A program made the position numbers and the translations under genes. A stretch of DNA of 24,185 nt from NCBI GenBank assembly GCA_903921605.1, contig CAIXQV010001044.1, positions 1-24,185 on the forward strand. The letters are read 5' to 3'. The notes below the pieces were generated by a model. That model was given only the letters and a program-made list of their open reading frames with translations, was not told the DNA's origin and ran no database searches. The stretch is from an uncultured Planctomycetaceae bacterium (GTDB taxonomy: Bacteria; Planctomycetota; Planctomycetia; Planctomycetales; Planctomycetaceae). Below, in pieces: positions 1-7,540 of this stretch (position 1 is its first letter; the number at the start of each line of letters is the position of its first letter).

Positions 1-996
1 ATGCACTGCGAGAGTGATGGTCATGACAAAGCGACCCTGGCGGCTCACACGGGTTCAGCACAGTTTGCGCGACCGAGCGCAGGGTCGTGGGTGAGCTACG
101 GACTTGGAACCGTCAATCAGAATCTGCCATCGTTCGTGGTTCTGGCTCCCGCCGCGCCCTACGCAGGCGCACAGACCTGGAGCAGCGACTTCCTTCCTGC
201 CTGCCATCAGGGCACGCATGTCATGCCGGGGACCGAACCACTGCCGAATATCCGACCACGAAATGCAAACACCGAGCTTCAGAAGATGGAGCTCACTCTG
301 CAGAGACGATTGAATCAATCTCATCTCGCGCAGCGGGCCGCCGATCAATCGCTCGATGCACGCATTCGATCCTTTGAGACAGCGTTCGGCATGCAGCGTG
401 AAGCTCCGGAGGCGTTCGATCTATCGCAGGAAACGGAAGACACACTCCGCCTGTATGGACTGGAGCGCGGCGCGACGAGCGGCTTTGGCTGGCAATGCCT
501 GGTCGCTCGCAGACTTGCAGAACGTGGCGTGCGATTCCAGGAGTTAATCGACGTGGGTTCGAGTGGAAATTGGGACTCGCACGGGAATATGGGCGATCAT
601 GAGCGGCTTGCAAAAGCGATCGACAAGCCGATCGCTGGCCTGCTCACCGATCTCAAACAGAGAGGCATGCTGGACCGGACTCTCGTTGTCTGGACCACCG
701 AATTCGGTCGCACTCCATTCCATCAGCAGGCGGACCACGCCGGCCGCGAGCACCACAACCTGTGCTTCTCTTCATGGATGGCCGGAGGTGGCGTGAAAGG
801 CGGCATCGTCCACGGCCAGTCGGATGAATACGGCATTCTGACCTCCGAGGACGCGGTTCACACTCACGATCTGCACGCGACGATGCTGCACCTTCTCGGC
901 ATCGATCACGAACGTTTAACCTTCCGCCACGCAGGCCGCGACTTCCGCCTCACCGACGTCCACGGCCGTGTAGTACGCGAGATTATTTCAACCTGA
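1..996 (+). CDS. DUF1501 domain-containing protein, 3' part (5' end cut by window edge)
   Basis: This is the C-terminal part of a DUF1501 protein, a planctomycete-rich secreted family with an alkaline phosphatase/sulfatase-like fold, usually made with a Tat signal. Visible family landmarks are an HTGSAQFARPSAGSW stretch near residues 16-30, NWDSHGNMGDH near 192-202, EFGRTPFHQQADHAGREHH near 234-252, and a closing LHATMLHLLGIDHERLTF block. Histidines and acidic residues in these motifs are the likely metal ligands. Full-length members are about 450-480 residues and start with a twin-arginine signal and a GGPSQ-DTFDPKP block. Both are missing here, so the ATG at base 1 is almost certainly internal. 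The gene converges on the NtrC-type regulator with only 7 bp between stops. Substrate is unknown; the family is often encoded beside DUF1549/DUF1553 genes. Confidence 0.9.
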   Translation: MHCESDGHDKATLAAHTGSAQFARPSAGSWVSYGLGTVNQNLPSFVVLAPAAPYAGAQTWSSDFLPACHQGTHVMPGTEPLPNIRPRNANTELQKMELTLQRRLNQSHLAQRAADQSLDARIRSFETAFGMQREAPEAFDLSQETEDTLRLYGLERGATSGFGWQCLVARRLAERGVRFQELIDVGSSGNWDSHGNMGDHERLAKAIDKPIAGLLTDLKQRGMLDRTLVVWTTEFGRTPFHQQADHAGREHHNLCFSSWMAGGGVKGGIVHGQSDEYGILTSEDAVHTHDLHATMLHLLGIDHERLTFRHAGRDFRLTDVHGRVVREIIST

Positions 997-1003
997 AATC
1001 CAG

Positions 1004-2374
1004 TTACTCATCGCCCAATTTGGTTGTCATCCCCAACTGGCGAAGTTTCTGTTGAAGGCTCTGACGATGGATTCCGAGACGACGGGCAGCGGCGCTGATG
1101 TTGCCGGATTCCTGTTCGAGCGCGTGGCCAATCGAGGCTCGTTCAAAGTCTTGCGTCACTCGATCACGCGCTTCGGATAGCGGCAGATCGAGGTACTGTT
1201 CCCAACTAAAGGATGTCGACGAAGGCGAAGCGGCGGCGAGCCCCAGATCGCGAGCGGTAATCTTTTCGCTGTCACCAAGCGCCGCTGCGGAGGCAATCAT
1301 CTGCTGCAACTCACGAACATTGCCCGGCCAGCGATGAGCCATTAAAGCAGCCACTGCACAATGACTTAGCGCTCTATCTGAAGGCAGGAAGGAATTCGCA
1401 AGCGGCAGGATATCTTCCTGACGCTCTCGCAATGCCGGGACTGTCAGCTCGATTCCTTTGAGTCGAAAATAAAGATCATGACGAAACGCTTTGTCCGTGA
1501 TCGCCTGTTCAAGATCCTGATGCGTCGCACTGATGATACGAACGTTGACGCGAATGCCGTCTTCACTGCCAACGGGCTGAACGATGCCTTCCTGTAGAAC
1601 TCGCAGCAGTCGGGTTTGGACGGAGGAGGGCATGTCACCGATCTCATCGAGAAACAAGGTGCCGCCATCCGCGCGGCGAAAAACACCTTCGCGGGCTCGA
1701 TCGGCGCCAGTGAAAGCGCCTTTGACGTGACCGAAGAGTTCACTCTCGACGAGGTTCTCTGAAACCGCGGCTGTGTTCACAGCAACAAATGGCTTTGAGG
1801 CACGAAGACTTCGTTGATGAAGTTCGCGAGCAATCAGTTCCTTACCTGTCCCGCTTTCGCCACGGATCAAAACTGGCAGGTCCGTTATGGCCGAACGTTC
1901 GATCTGAGTAAACAAACGCTGCATCGGTCGACTGGAACCACGAATCGATCCGAACGTCCCACCACTCACTGAAAGTTGCTGACGAAGCGCATCCACCTGA
2001 TGCTGAAGACGTAATCGATCCTCCGAGCGTTTGACGATGGCTCGCAAGTGGTCGACATCAAACGGCTTTGTTAAGAAATCGGTAGCACCTCGGCGAATAC
2101 AATCAACAGCAAGACTGATCGAGTCGTTCGCGGTCACGACGATGATCTCCGGCATTGGAGCGTCTGACTTTTCTCGCAGATTTGCGAGCACCGTCAAGCC
2201 GTCACATTTCGGCATATTAAGATCCAGAAAGACCAGATCCGGAGCCTTCTCGCGGATGACTGCCAGAGCCTCGTTGCCGTCGGAGGCTTCCAGAATTTCT
2301 CGGCCAGCACCCTGCAGCGCGCGAGACATCCCGTAACGGGCAGCAGCTTCATCATCGGCCAGCAGAATCTTCAT
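1004..2374 (-). CDS. Sigma-54-dependent response regulator, NtrC family
   Basis: This is a phosphorylation-controlled activator of sigma-54 promoters, about 456 residues from the preferred start. Numbering from the longer GTG start at 2389, the receiver has acid-pocket D12/D13, phosphoacceptor D56, T86 and K108. The AAA+ domain has Walker A GESGTGKE (177-184), the sigma-54-contacting GAFTGA loop (224-229) and Walker B GGTLFLDE (242-249). The C-terminus carries a Fis-type helix-turn-helix ([20 protein letters not shown]). All three modules are complete. I prefer the ATG at 2374, which gives the standard MKILLADDE receiver start; an AGGTGA lies about 12 nt upstream. No histidine kinase gene is adjacent, so the partner and the target promoters cannot be read from the window. 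Confidence 0.95.
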   Translation of the reverse strand: MKILLADDEAAARYGMSRALQGAGREILEASDGNEALAVIREKAPDLVFLDLNMPKCDGLTVLANLREKSDAPMPEIIVVTANDSISLAVDCIRRGATDFLTKPFDVDHLRAIVKRSEDRLRLQHQVDALRQQLSVSGGTFGSIRGSSRPMQRLFTQIERSAITDLPVLIRGESGTGKELIARELHQRSLRASKPFVAVNTAAVSENLVESELFGHVKGAFTGADRAREGVFRRADGGTLFLDEIGDMPSSVQTRLLRVLQEGIVQPVGSEDGIRVNVRIISATHQDLEQAITDKAFRHDLYFRLKGIELTVPALRERQEDILPLANSFLPSDRALSHCAVAALMAHRWPGNVRELQQMIASAAALGDSEKITARDLGLAAASPSSTSFSWEQYLDLPLSEARDRVTQDFERASIGHALEQESGNISAAARRLGIHRQSLQQKLRQLGMTTKLGDE

Positions 2375-2444
2375 GAAACGGGATTTCACCTGGCAGCCGG
2401 ATTTTCCTGTTCGACACCAATCCCTGCGGGGAAGAGGCCGCCGC

Positions 2445-2472
2445 TTGAATCACTATTGAGCAGGTCTATACT
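2445..2472 (+). promoter_or_regulatory. Candidate sigma70-type promoter for the peroxiredoxin gene
   Basis: TTGAAT (2445-2450) and TATACT (2467-2472) are separated by 16 bp and resemble -35 and -10 boxes. They lie about 85 bp upstream of the peroxiredoxin start, leaving a 5' leader of roughly 80 nt. This is sequence resemblance only. I see no clear OxyR- or PerR-type operator. Confidence 0.4.
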
Positions 2473-2558
2473 CTGCCGCTGTCAAAGGACAAAGTTTCTG
2501 TCTGAACTGTGATCAGCTCAGATTTGTTCGCACTATACGAAATAACAGAGGAATTACG

Positions 2559-3107
2559 ATGGGTATTCGAATTGGTCAGACAGCTCCCGGGCTGGACCTT
2601 GCTCTCCAGGCCTACGATCGCACCAAAGACAACACTGACAAGCAGTTTCAGGACATGAAGCTGGCAGATCTGAAGGGCAAGTGGGTTTGCCTGTACTTCT
2701 ATCCGCTCGACTTCACATTCGTTTGCCCGACGGAAATCATCGCCTTCGACAAAGCTCTGGGTGAATTCGGCGATCGCAACACAGTTGTTCTGACCGCCAG
2801 CACCGACAGCGTGTTTTCTCACAAGGGCTGGTGCGACTCTCACAAGGAACTGGGCCAGTTGAAGCATCTGATGATCGGCGACACCAATCATCAGCTTTCT
2901 TCTGCCTATGAAGTTCTGGACTGCGGCAAGGGCATCGCTTACCGCGGTGTTTACCTCATCGACCCGACTGGCGTACTGCGTTGGCTGGCCGTTCATGATC
3001 TGGGCGTCGGCCGAAACGTGGACGAAGTTCTGCGAGTTCTGGACGCGTTGCAGACTGACAAGCTGTGCCCATGCAACTGGAAGCCAGGCCAGTCGACTCT
3101 GAACTAG
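2559..3107 (+). CDS. Peroxiredoxin, AhpC/TSA family (typical 2-Cys)
   Basis: This thiol peroxidase reduces hydrogen peroxide and organic hydroperoxides in the cytoplasm. The peroxidatic cysteine is C56 in DFTFVCPTE, with the supporting P49 and T53 of the PxxxTxxC signature. The resolving cysteine is C170 in the C-terminal LCPCNWKPG block, where most relatives have VCPA or similar. Here a second cysteine (C172) gives a CPC motif. Length (182 aa) is normal for the typical 2-Cys AhpC/Prx1 group. The start is well set by an AGAGGA ribosome binding site at 2547-2552. The gene appears to be its own transcription unit, with a candidate promoter upstream and a strong terminator just after the stop. 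No AhpF, AhpD or thioredoxin gene is next to it, so its reductant is unknown. Confidence 0.96.
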   Translation: MGIRIGQTAPGLDLALQAYDRTKDNTDKQFQDMKLADLKGKWVCLYFYPLDFTFVCPTEIIAFDKALGEFGDRNTVVLTASTDSVFSHKGWCDSHKELGQLKHLMIGDTNHQLSSAYEVLDCGKGIAYRGVYLIDPTGVLRWLAVHDLGVGRNVDEVLRVLDALQTDKLCPCNWKPGQSTLN

Positions 3108-3134
3108 TTGTGCTGATTTTGGCAGAATGGATTT

Positions 3135-3173
3135 AAAAGGGCTTCGAAGAGAGATCTTCGAAGCCCTTTTTTT
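3135..3173 (+). terminator. Rho-independent terminator after the peroxiredoxin gene
   Basis: A perfect 16-bp stem pairs 3135-3150 (AAAAGGGCTTCGAAGA) with 3155-3170, closed by a GAGA tetraloop of the GNRA type. The run of seven T at 3167-3173 completes a canonical intrinsic terminator 28 nt after the peroxiredoxin stop. The A-run on the left arm means it could also stop transcription on the minus strand. Confidence 0.95.
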
Positions 3174-3193
3174 AGATGGCAATCAGTGGTTTT

Positions 3194-3329
3194 CTCCGTT
3201 TGGACTGCAGCAGTCTGCTCCACAGCCCGCTGTGGACAAACGTTCTAAGCCCGGGCCAATGCAAGCCCAAGATTTGTCAGCAGGCTGCCTGAAACAAAGC
3301 TGTAACGGGCTGCAGCAGTCCAAAGGGAG
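3194..3329. repeat. 136-bp inverted-repeat-bounded intergenic element
   Basis: CTCCGTTTGGACTGC (3194-3208) and its near-exact reverse complement (3315-3329; 14 of 15 match) bound this segment. Inside are a perfect CCACAGC/GCTGTGG hairpin (3220-3226 with 3229-3235, 2-nt spacer) and further GC-rich dyads. It contains no convincing gene. It sits between the peroxiredoxin terminator and the 3' end of a minus-strand gene, a typical site for REP/MITE-like elements. That it is multi-copy is inference. Confidence 0.65.
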
Positions 3330-3338
3330 TCTGACTTT

Positions 3339-3752
3339 CTAATACAGCAAATCAAACTGCGGATTTCCCGTGATAATCCAGAGCACGACAAAGTGGTGGA
3401 TCATGTCGCTGATGAACAGTCCGATTCCGATCGCAAGCAAGCGAAATGACGATTTCGGGAATCGCTGTTCCAGCCAGAACGCCAGGCCCACACAGGCAAT
3501 ACCGATATAGCTGTGATGAATACGCAGACCCATCGTCAATCGGCCAATAGAAGAGGCCGTGTCACGAGTTGACTCCAGCGCAAAACCAAATCGAAACACA
3601 CACGTCACAACTTCAAAGACAACCGCCCAGATTAGTCCCTGGAAGTTAACTTCTCGCAGCGAAAAGGTCTTTTCAGATCTTAACTCGCGTATGACGAACG
3701 TCTCGATTGCCGGAAGAGAAGTTGATGTTTTCAAGAATAGTTTCACAGGCAA
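3339..3752 (-). CDS. Small membrane protein, unknown function
   Basis: I do not recognise a named family. The predicted product has about three hydrophobic segments: GLIWAVVFEVVTCVFRFGFAL near residues 39-59, SYIGIACVGLAFWL near 81-94, and LLAIGIGLFISDMIHHFVVLW near 104-124. Two histidine-containing stretches, LRIHHSYIG and SDMIHHFVVLW, followed by ITGNPQFDLLY at the C-terminus, look like conserved family signatures and could bind a metal, but this is inference. The start is uncertain: 3752 is TTG, GTG is available at 3746, and no ribosome binding site is clear. It lies 14 bp downstream of the receiver-like gene on the same strand, so the two are probably cotranscribed. Confidence 0.6.
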   Translation of the reverse strand: MPVKLFLKTSTSLPAIETFVIRELRSEKTFSLREVNFQGLIWAVVFEVVTCVFRFGFALESTRDTASSIGRLTMGLRIHHSYIGIACVGLAFWLEQRFPKSSFRLLAIGIGLFISDMIHHFVVLWIITGNPQFDLLY

Positions 3753-3766
3753 AAGGTACGCAAGTT

Positions 3767-4141
3767 TCAGGCTTCCAGAATTGCAGCAAGACGAGTCCTG
3801 GTTTCGGGGCGATTCAATTCTGCTTTTCCGAATCCGTAAACAGCTCCCATCTCCACGGCCTTCTGTTGCCAGTCCGCATAGTTGGACACCAGCATCACAG
3901 GAACAACAGACTTTGAGCCACCACGGATGCGAGTGAGGATCTCAAGTCCGTCGCTACCGTCAGCATCCAGTTTGCGATTAATCAGTACAAGATCCACGGG
4001 ATTCGCTTCCAGCAACGCAATCGCCTGATCGGGTAAGTCGGCCGTCAAAACACTCACATCAAACTGCGACTTCAAATAATACCCAATCGCAGCCGTGTCC
4101 GGACGACATTGACCAATACTTAACACAGTCTTCTGACTCAT
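3767..4141 (-). CDS. Receiver-like (pseudo-receiver) protein lacking the phosphoacceptor Asp
   Basis: The 124-residue product has the length and alternating beta/alpha pattern of a stand-alone CheY-type receiver. Where receivers have the acid pair it reads VLSIGQCRPD. Where the phosphoacceptor Asp should follow the third strand it reads DLVLINRKLDADGSDG, with Asn in place of Asp. The T/S position (MLVSNY) and a lysine in GFGK are kept. It therefore probably cannot be phosphorylated in the usual way and may act by protein contacts. From memory, similar planctomycete receivers carry a LVNRKLD-type motif, so this may be a conserved subfamily rather than decay. It is upstream of, and probably cotranscribed with, the small membrane protein gene. 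Confidence 0.75.
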   Translation of the reverse strand: MSQKTVLSIGQCRPDTAAIGYYLKSQFDVSVLTADLPDQAIALLEANPVDLVLINRKLDADGSDGLEILTRIRGGSKSVVPVMLVSNYADWQQKAVEMGAVYGFGKAELNRPETRTRLAAILEA

Positions 4142-4217
4142 CGACGTTTCTTCCTCTTCGCTTATGATACTTTGAATTCAGCAGCGATCACCATCTGATA
4201 TTTCCTTGATATTGTAG

Positions 4218-4389
4218 TCATAAGATTTCCTCGACGACAGTGAGCCAATCGCTCGAGCGAGCCCAGTCCAGAGCATTGACTACACAATGTCCCTGCGGCA
4301 AAAGCTGCCGATTGCCGTTGAATAATGTCTCTCTTCTCAACCGATTCGGAAATCACCATCACAGTCAACTGTGGTGCAATCGATTCCAT
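4218..4389 (-). pseudogene. Probable frameshifted, truncated receiver-domain remnant
   Basis: From the ATG at 4389 the minus strand reads MESIAPQLTVMVISESVEKR, which looks like the first strand and helix of a receiver domain. This frame then turns into unlikely sequence. One frame over (+1), from about 4305, it reads LLPQGHCVVNALDWARSS followed by DWLTVVEEIL and a TGA at 4220-4218, which fits the second strand and helix of the same fold. Joining the two frames with a single-base skip near 4312-4304 gives a plausible half receiver of about 55 residues. It lies 76 bp upstream of the intact pseudo-receiver. No stronger evidence than protein-like character supports it. Confidence 0.33.
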
Positions 4390-4612
4390 CGACACATTCG
4401 GCGGTCGTTGTCATCACACTCGGAAAGGCTCCCCAGAAAACCGGTTTCAGGTCTTGAATGCCTTCCGATGAAGTGATGCGGGGATTTGTCGCTGGGCTCC
4501 TGGGTCATTGGATTCAGACCAAGCGAAAATGATGCGGTGACTGGAGTCTGTCGCACGTCCTCACAACATGGATGGAAACCTTGTCGTCGGCCACTTTGCG
4601 ACAGGGCATCAC

Positions 4613-4618
4613 GGAGGA
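4613..4618 (+). promoter_or_regulatory. Ribosome binding site that sets the export-lipoprotein start
   Basis: GGAGGA ends 4 nt before the ATG at 4623. The longer in-frame ATG at 4572 has no such site, and it would put 17 extra residues in front of a normal lipoprotein signal peptide. Confidence 0.8.
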
Positions 4619-4622
4619 ATCT

Positions 4623-5756
4623 ATGGTACCGGCACATCTTGTCTGGACTCTGCGGCTACGGCCGTGTACGGCAGCCGCGTTCGTTCTGTTCCTCTGCGCC
4701 GGACTCAGTGGATGTGCCTCCTGGACTTCCGGAAAGTCGAAAGACAACTGTCAGCCTGAAAACTGTGCCTCAAGCACTGCGGGGTATGGAATGGCGTGCG
4801 AAGCTCCAAGAGAGCTCCGCAAAGTCTCACTGCCGGAATATATGATCGAGCCGCCAGACGTGCTCCTGATTGAATCCGTCAACAATATTCGTCCTTCGTT
4901 TGCACCCGTGCGAGCTGGCGAAACACTGATTGTTCAGGTCAACCGGACAATTCCTATTGGGCAAATCGAGGATCCTGTTTCTGCTCAGTTCAAGCAGATC
5001 AACGGACTCTATGTCATTGGAACCGACGGGTATCTTAACCTTGGGCCAGAATACGGGAAGGTGCTGGTCGCCGATCAGCCGCTTGATGAAATTCAGCGAC
5101 GAGTTGATGAACATCTGCGACAGATTCTGACTGATCCGCAGGTGCTCGTTACTTTGCCAATGCCTCAGAATAAACAATTCATCGCCGGACCTCACCTTGT
5201 GCGTCCGGATGGCACAGTTGGACTCGGTGTTTACGGTAGCGTCTACATAACCGGGATGACATTGCAGCAGGCGAAGTACACTCTGGAACAACACCTGAGC
5301 CAGCATATTCATCGCCCGGAAATCTCCATTGATATTCTGGCTTACAACAGCAAGGTCTACTACGTCATCACGGACGGTGGTGGAGCTGGGGAGCAGGTCT
5401 ATCGAATTCCGGCTACTGGTAACGAAACGGTTCTGGACGCAATCGCCGGAGTCAATGGACTCCCCGCTGTTGCGTCGAAAGCGTCGATCTGGATTGCACG
5501 ACCGGCACCAGATCCCTGCGGACCGGATCAGATTCTGAAAGTTGACTGGAATGCGATTGCTCAGGGCGCTCAGACAACAACAAACTATCAGATGCTGCCG
5601 GGTGACCGGCTGTACGTGAAAGCCTCACCACTGATCATCATGAGCACAAAAGTGGCGAAACTCACAGCTCCGTTTGAACGGATGCTGGGCTTCACGATCC
5701 TGGGTAACGGTGCGGTTCAAAACCTGTCCGGCAAAAACACTAACGGTGGATTCTGA
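4623..5756 (+). CDS. Wza-like polysaccharide biosynthesis/export lipoprotein
   Basis: The product (377 aa) resembles outer-membrane polysaccharide export proteins. The N-terminus is a lipoprotein signal ending in the lipobox LSGC, with lipidated C31. A Poly_export-type segment starts at YMIEPPDVLLIE (73-84) and continues through GLYVIGTDGYLNLG (about 128-141). A second, similar unit follows at LVRPDGTVGLGVYG (about 182-195), so the domain seems duplicated. An SLBB-like stretch follows, starting at SKVYYVITDGG (about 233). The start is fixed by the strong ribosome binding site. The stop overlaps the ATG of the Gly-rich gene by one base (TGATG), suggesting translational coupling. No polymerase, flippase or glycosyltransferase genes are nearby, so the exported polymer is unknown; a structural envelope role is also possible. 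Confidence 0.88.
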   Translation: MVPAHLVWTLRLRPCTAAAFVLFLCAGLSGCASWTSGKSKDNCQPENCASSTAGYGMACEAPRELRKVSLPEYMIEPPDVLLIESVNNIRPSFAPVRAGETLIVQVNRTIPIGQIEDPVSAQFKQINGLYVIGTDGYLNLGPEYGKVLVADQPLDEIQRRVDEHLRQILTDPQVLVTLPMPQNKQFIAGPHLVRPDGTVGLGVYGSVYITGMTLQQAKYTLEQHLSQHIHRPEISIDILAYNSKVYYVITDGGGAGEQVYRIPATGNETVLDAIAGVNGLPAVASKASIWIARPAPDPCGPDQILKVDWNAIAQGAQTTTNYQMLPGDRLYVKASPLIIMSTKVAKLTAPFERMLGFTILGNGAVQNLSGKNTNGGF

Positions 5757-6418
5757 TGATCAACCTAAGACTCTCATTTCAGACGTTTTGTCTTCTGGTT
5801 TCATTCTGCCTTGCCGTTCCGGCTTCAGCACAGGTGGGAGGCATGAACGGACCGGGGAACACGCCGACGTTTAGCCCCTACATCAATCTGCTGCGTGAGG
5901 GCGGCAGTGTTGGGCAGAATTATTTTGGATTGGTAAGACCGCAGGTCGAATTTGCTCAGCAGAACCAAATGCTTGGGCAGAACATTAATGCCCTACAGGC
6001 CAATCAGATGCAGCCGGGGCGCATGGCGGGGGGGTATGGCTATACGCAACTCGGTGCGACTGGTCATCCGGTAATGTTTGGCTCCATTAACGGCGGCCGA
6101 TTTCAGGGCGGCTACAACGGCATGGCCGGTGGTGGTGGAATGGGCGGCGGGATGCAGGGCGGATTTGGTGGCGGAGCCGTGGGCGGCGCTGCAATGGGTG
6201 GATTCGGCGGAGCAGGCGGCGGCGGTGCAATGGGTGGGGGATTTGGTGGTGGCGGCACGGCTCAGGGCGGCGGTATGAATGGTGCGTTCAATCCGATGGG
6301 CGCTATGCAACTCAATGGCCCCGGAGGTGCGGGCAATGGATTTAGCGGCGTCTCCGGCCACATGGCTCAGTTTGGTGGAATCGGCAATCAGTATCGTGGC
6401 GCGGGACAAGGGCAGTAG
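5756..6418 (+). CDS. Glycine-rich secreted protein
   Basis: A signal peptide is clear (hydrophobic FCLLVSFCLAVP, likely cleaved after ASA near residue 25). The mature N-terminus has SPYINLLREGG and NYFGLVRPQVEF, which match my recollection of planctomycete exported proteins, followed by GATGHPVMFGSINGGRF. Residues from about 120 to 190 are almost entirely Gly with Met, Ala and Phe, arranged as GGGMGGG and GGFGG repeats, and the protein ends without a membrane anchor. This suggests a flexible structural or surface-associated protein. The start codon overlaps the stop of the export lipoprotein gene, so the two are very likely made together and may act together in the envelope. Function is unknown. 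Confidence 0.82.
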   Translation: MINLRLSFQTFCLLVSFCLAVPASAQVGGMNGPGNTPTFSPYINLLREGGSVGQNYFGLVRPQVEFAQQNQMLGQNINALQANQMQPGRMAGGYGYTQLGATGHPVMFGSINGGRFQGGYNGMAGGGGMGGGMQGGFGGGAVGGAAMGGFGGAGGGGAMGGGFGGGGTAQGGGMNGAFNPMGAMQLNGPGGAGNGFSGVSGHMAQFGGIGNQYRGAGQGQ

Positions 6419-6484
6419 TCCACATCAGTCTACGAGCGTGGACAAGTCAGTCTCCGCTCCTCAAATGTTCAAGGATCGAACAAC

Positions 6485-7525
6485 ATGCTTTCTCGGATGA
6501 TCAAGCAACTCTTTGCCGCCGCTTCAGTCGGATCCATAATTCTGGTGTCGGCAATGCCGGTGAATGCGGGCAGGATGTTCAAGGATGAACCATCACGTCC
6601 CCATACTTTTGCGGGATGTCAACCTGCGTGGGGCTATAATCAAACATGCTGGCAGCGATTTCCTGCACTGCCTCCCTGTGATTCCAATGGCAACTGCTAC
6701 GGGCAGCCGTCCGACGGTGCGACGAGCGATGAGCACTCAGGCAGTGTTTATGCTCCGCAACACCACGAGACAGTCGTCGATCCAAGTTTTTCAGGAGTGC
6801 CACAATCTCTGTCGCCAAGCCCGAATTCGCCTCAGATGTTCGTGCCGAATCACGGAGCTGCGAACTCTTCGTCCGAGCTGCATTATGGAGCGCCCATGGG
6901 CAATCCAACAATTCAGGCTCCGCTCCATCAGTACAGTGCGTCTCCGCAAACTCAGTCATTGGAATCACTAGCTCCCTCTTCGGCACAGCCATCCCAACAA
7001 GTGCCTCCAGTGCCGTCAGGGTCGTTGGCTCTGCCTCCGCTGCCTGCTCCGCCGGACGCTGTACCCGCAACGCCCGGACAGACTCGTTTTCAGCCCCAGT
7101 ATGAGCAGTTGATGATAGGAGCCGATGGTCGTTTGACCACAGCCACGGCGATGAATCGCAATCAGGGATACAGTTCCGGGGCCAGCCGTTACGGCCAAAT
7201 CAATCGACCTGTCTCATCACAGCAGATTCCAACGCCATCTGTGCCGAGAAGAACCGGTCCACCAGTTCAATTTGCTGACGCCGTGACAAGCCCCGGAACT
7301 CAACAGAATCGACGCTATACGCAGCCCGTTGGAACCGCCAGCCGGCCAGCCAGCCCCACAAATAACAATCCGTCTGGCACGCTGGCACGACCCGTCTCAA
7401 AAAGTCACAACTCACTTCCCGCGAACTCCTCACGGTATGGAGCGACCCGTCCTGCGGCCAACGTCTCGACGACTCCGGCAACCGTTGTCGAACCGTTGCG
7501 AAAAACTCCAGGAAGTTATCGATAG
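6485..7525 (+). CDS. Proline/serine-rich secreted protein, unknown function
   Basis: A 346-residue product has an N-terminal signal peptide (hydrophobic FAAASVGSIILVSAMPVNA, cleavage near residue 28). A Cys/Trp-rich patch follows (FAGCQPAWGYNQTCWQRF, then ALPPCDSNGNC), with four cysteines that could pair in the envelope. The rest is low-complexity Pro, Ser, Gln and Asn sequence with no recognisable fold. The GY-TCW-RFP type patch recurs in planctomycete exported proteins as far as I recall. AAGGA about 10 nt upstream of the ATG is a usable ribosome binding site. It lies 66 bp after the Gly-rich gene and probably belongs to the same transcription unit as the export lipoprotein. It may be a cell-surface or matrix component; this is inference. 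Confidence 0.75.
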   Translation: MLSRMIKQLFAAASVGSIILVSAMPVNAGRMFKDEPSRPHTFAGCQPAWGYNQTCWQRFPALPPCDSNGNCYGQPSDGATSDEHSGSVYAPQHHETVVDPSFSGVPQSLSPSPNSPQMFVPNHGAANSSSELHYGAPMGNPTIQAPLHQYSASPQTQSLESLAPSSAQPSQQVPPVPSGSLALPPLPAPPDAVPATPGQTRFQPQYEQLMIGADGRLTTATAMNRNQGYSSGASRYGQINRPVSSQQIPTPSVPRRTGPPVQFADAVTSPGTQQNRRYTQPVGTASRPASPTNNNPSGTLARPVSKSHNSLPANSSRYGATRPAANVSTTPATVVEPLRKTPGSYR

Positions 7526-7540
7526 CTGTCATTGGTCCTG

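Larger units (their letters stand above)
4142..4622. other. Intergenic stretch between divergent genes
   Basis: This is about 480 bp between the minus-strand receiver-like gene and the plus-strand export lipoprotein gene. It should hold the promoters for both directions. The only coding-like signal is the frameshifted receiver remnant on the minus strand at 4218-4389. I find no tRNA, strong hairpin or clear promoter boxes in the rest. Confidence 0.5.

Noticed and set aside
2466..3182. Long minus-strand open frame (238 codons) opposite the peroxiredoxin gene
   Set aside because: It is the antisense shadow of a gene with clear catalytic motifs, and its sequence has no recognisable domain.
3127..3342. 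Plus-strand open frame of 71 codons after the peroxiredoxin gene
   Set aside because: It runs through the terminator hairpin and the inverted-repeat element, so it is not a gene.
4572..4622. Earlier ATG for the export lipoprotein
   Set aside because: It would add 17 residues ahead of a standard lipoprotein signal, and the strong ribosome binding site matches the ATG at 4623.
6120..6290. Repetitive GGN-rich DNA that might suggest a repeat array
   Set aside because: It is the codon-level result of Gly-rich protein repeats in frame; there are no constant repeats with unique spacers, so it is not CRISPR.
6465..6586. Twelve-base direct repeat ATGTTCAAGGAT at 6465-6476 and 6575-6586
   Set aside because: Only two copies, with no flanking similarity beyond a few bases; probably a small local duplication or chance, with no function I can support.
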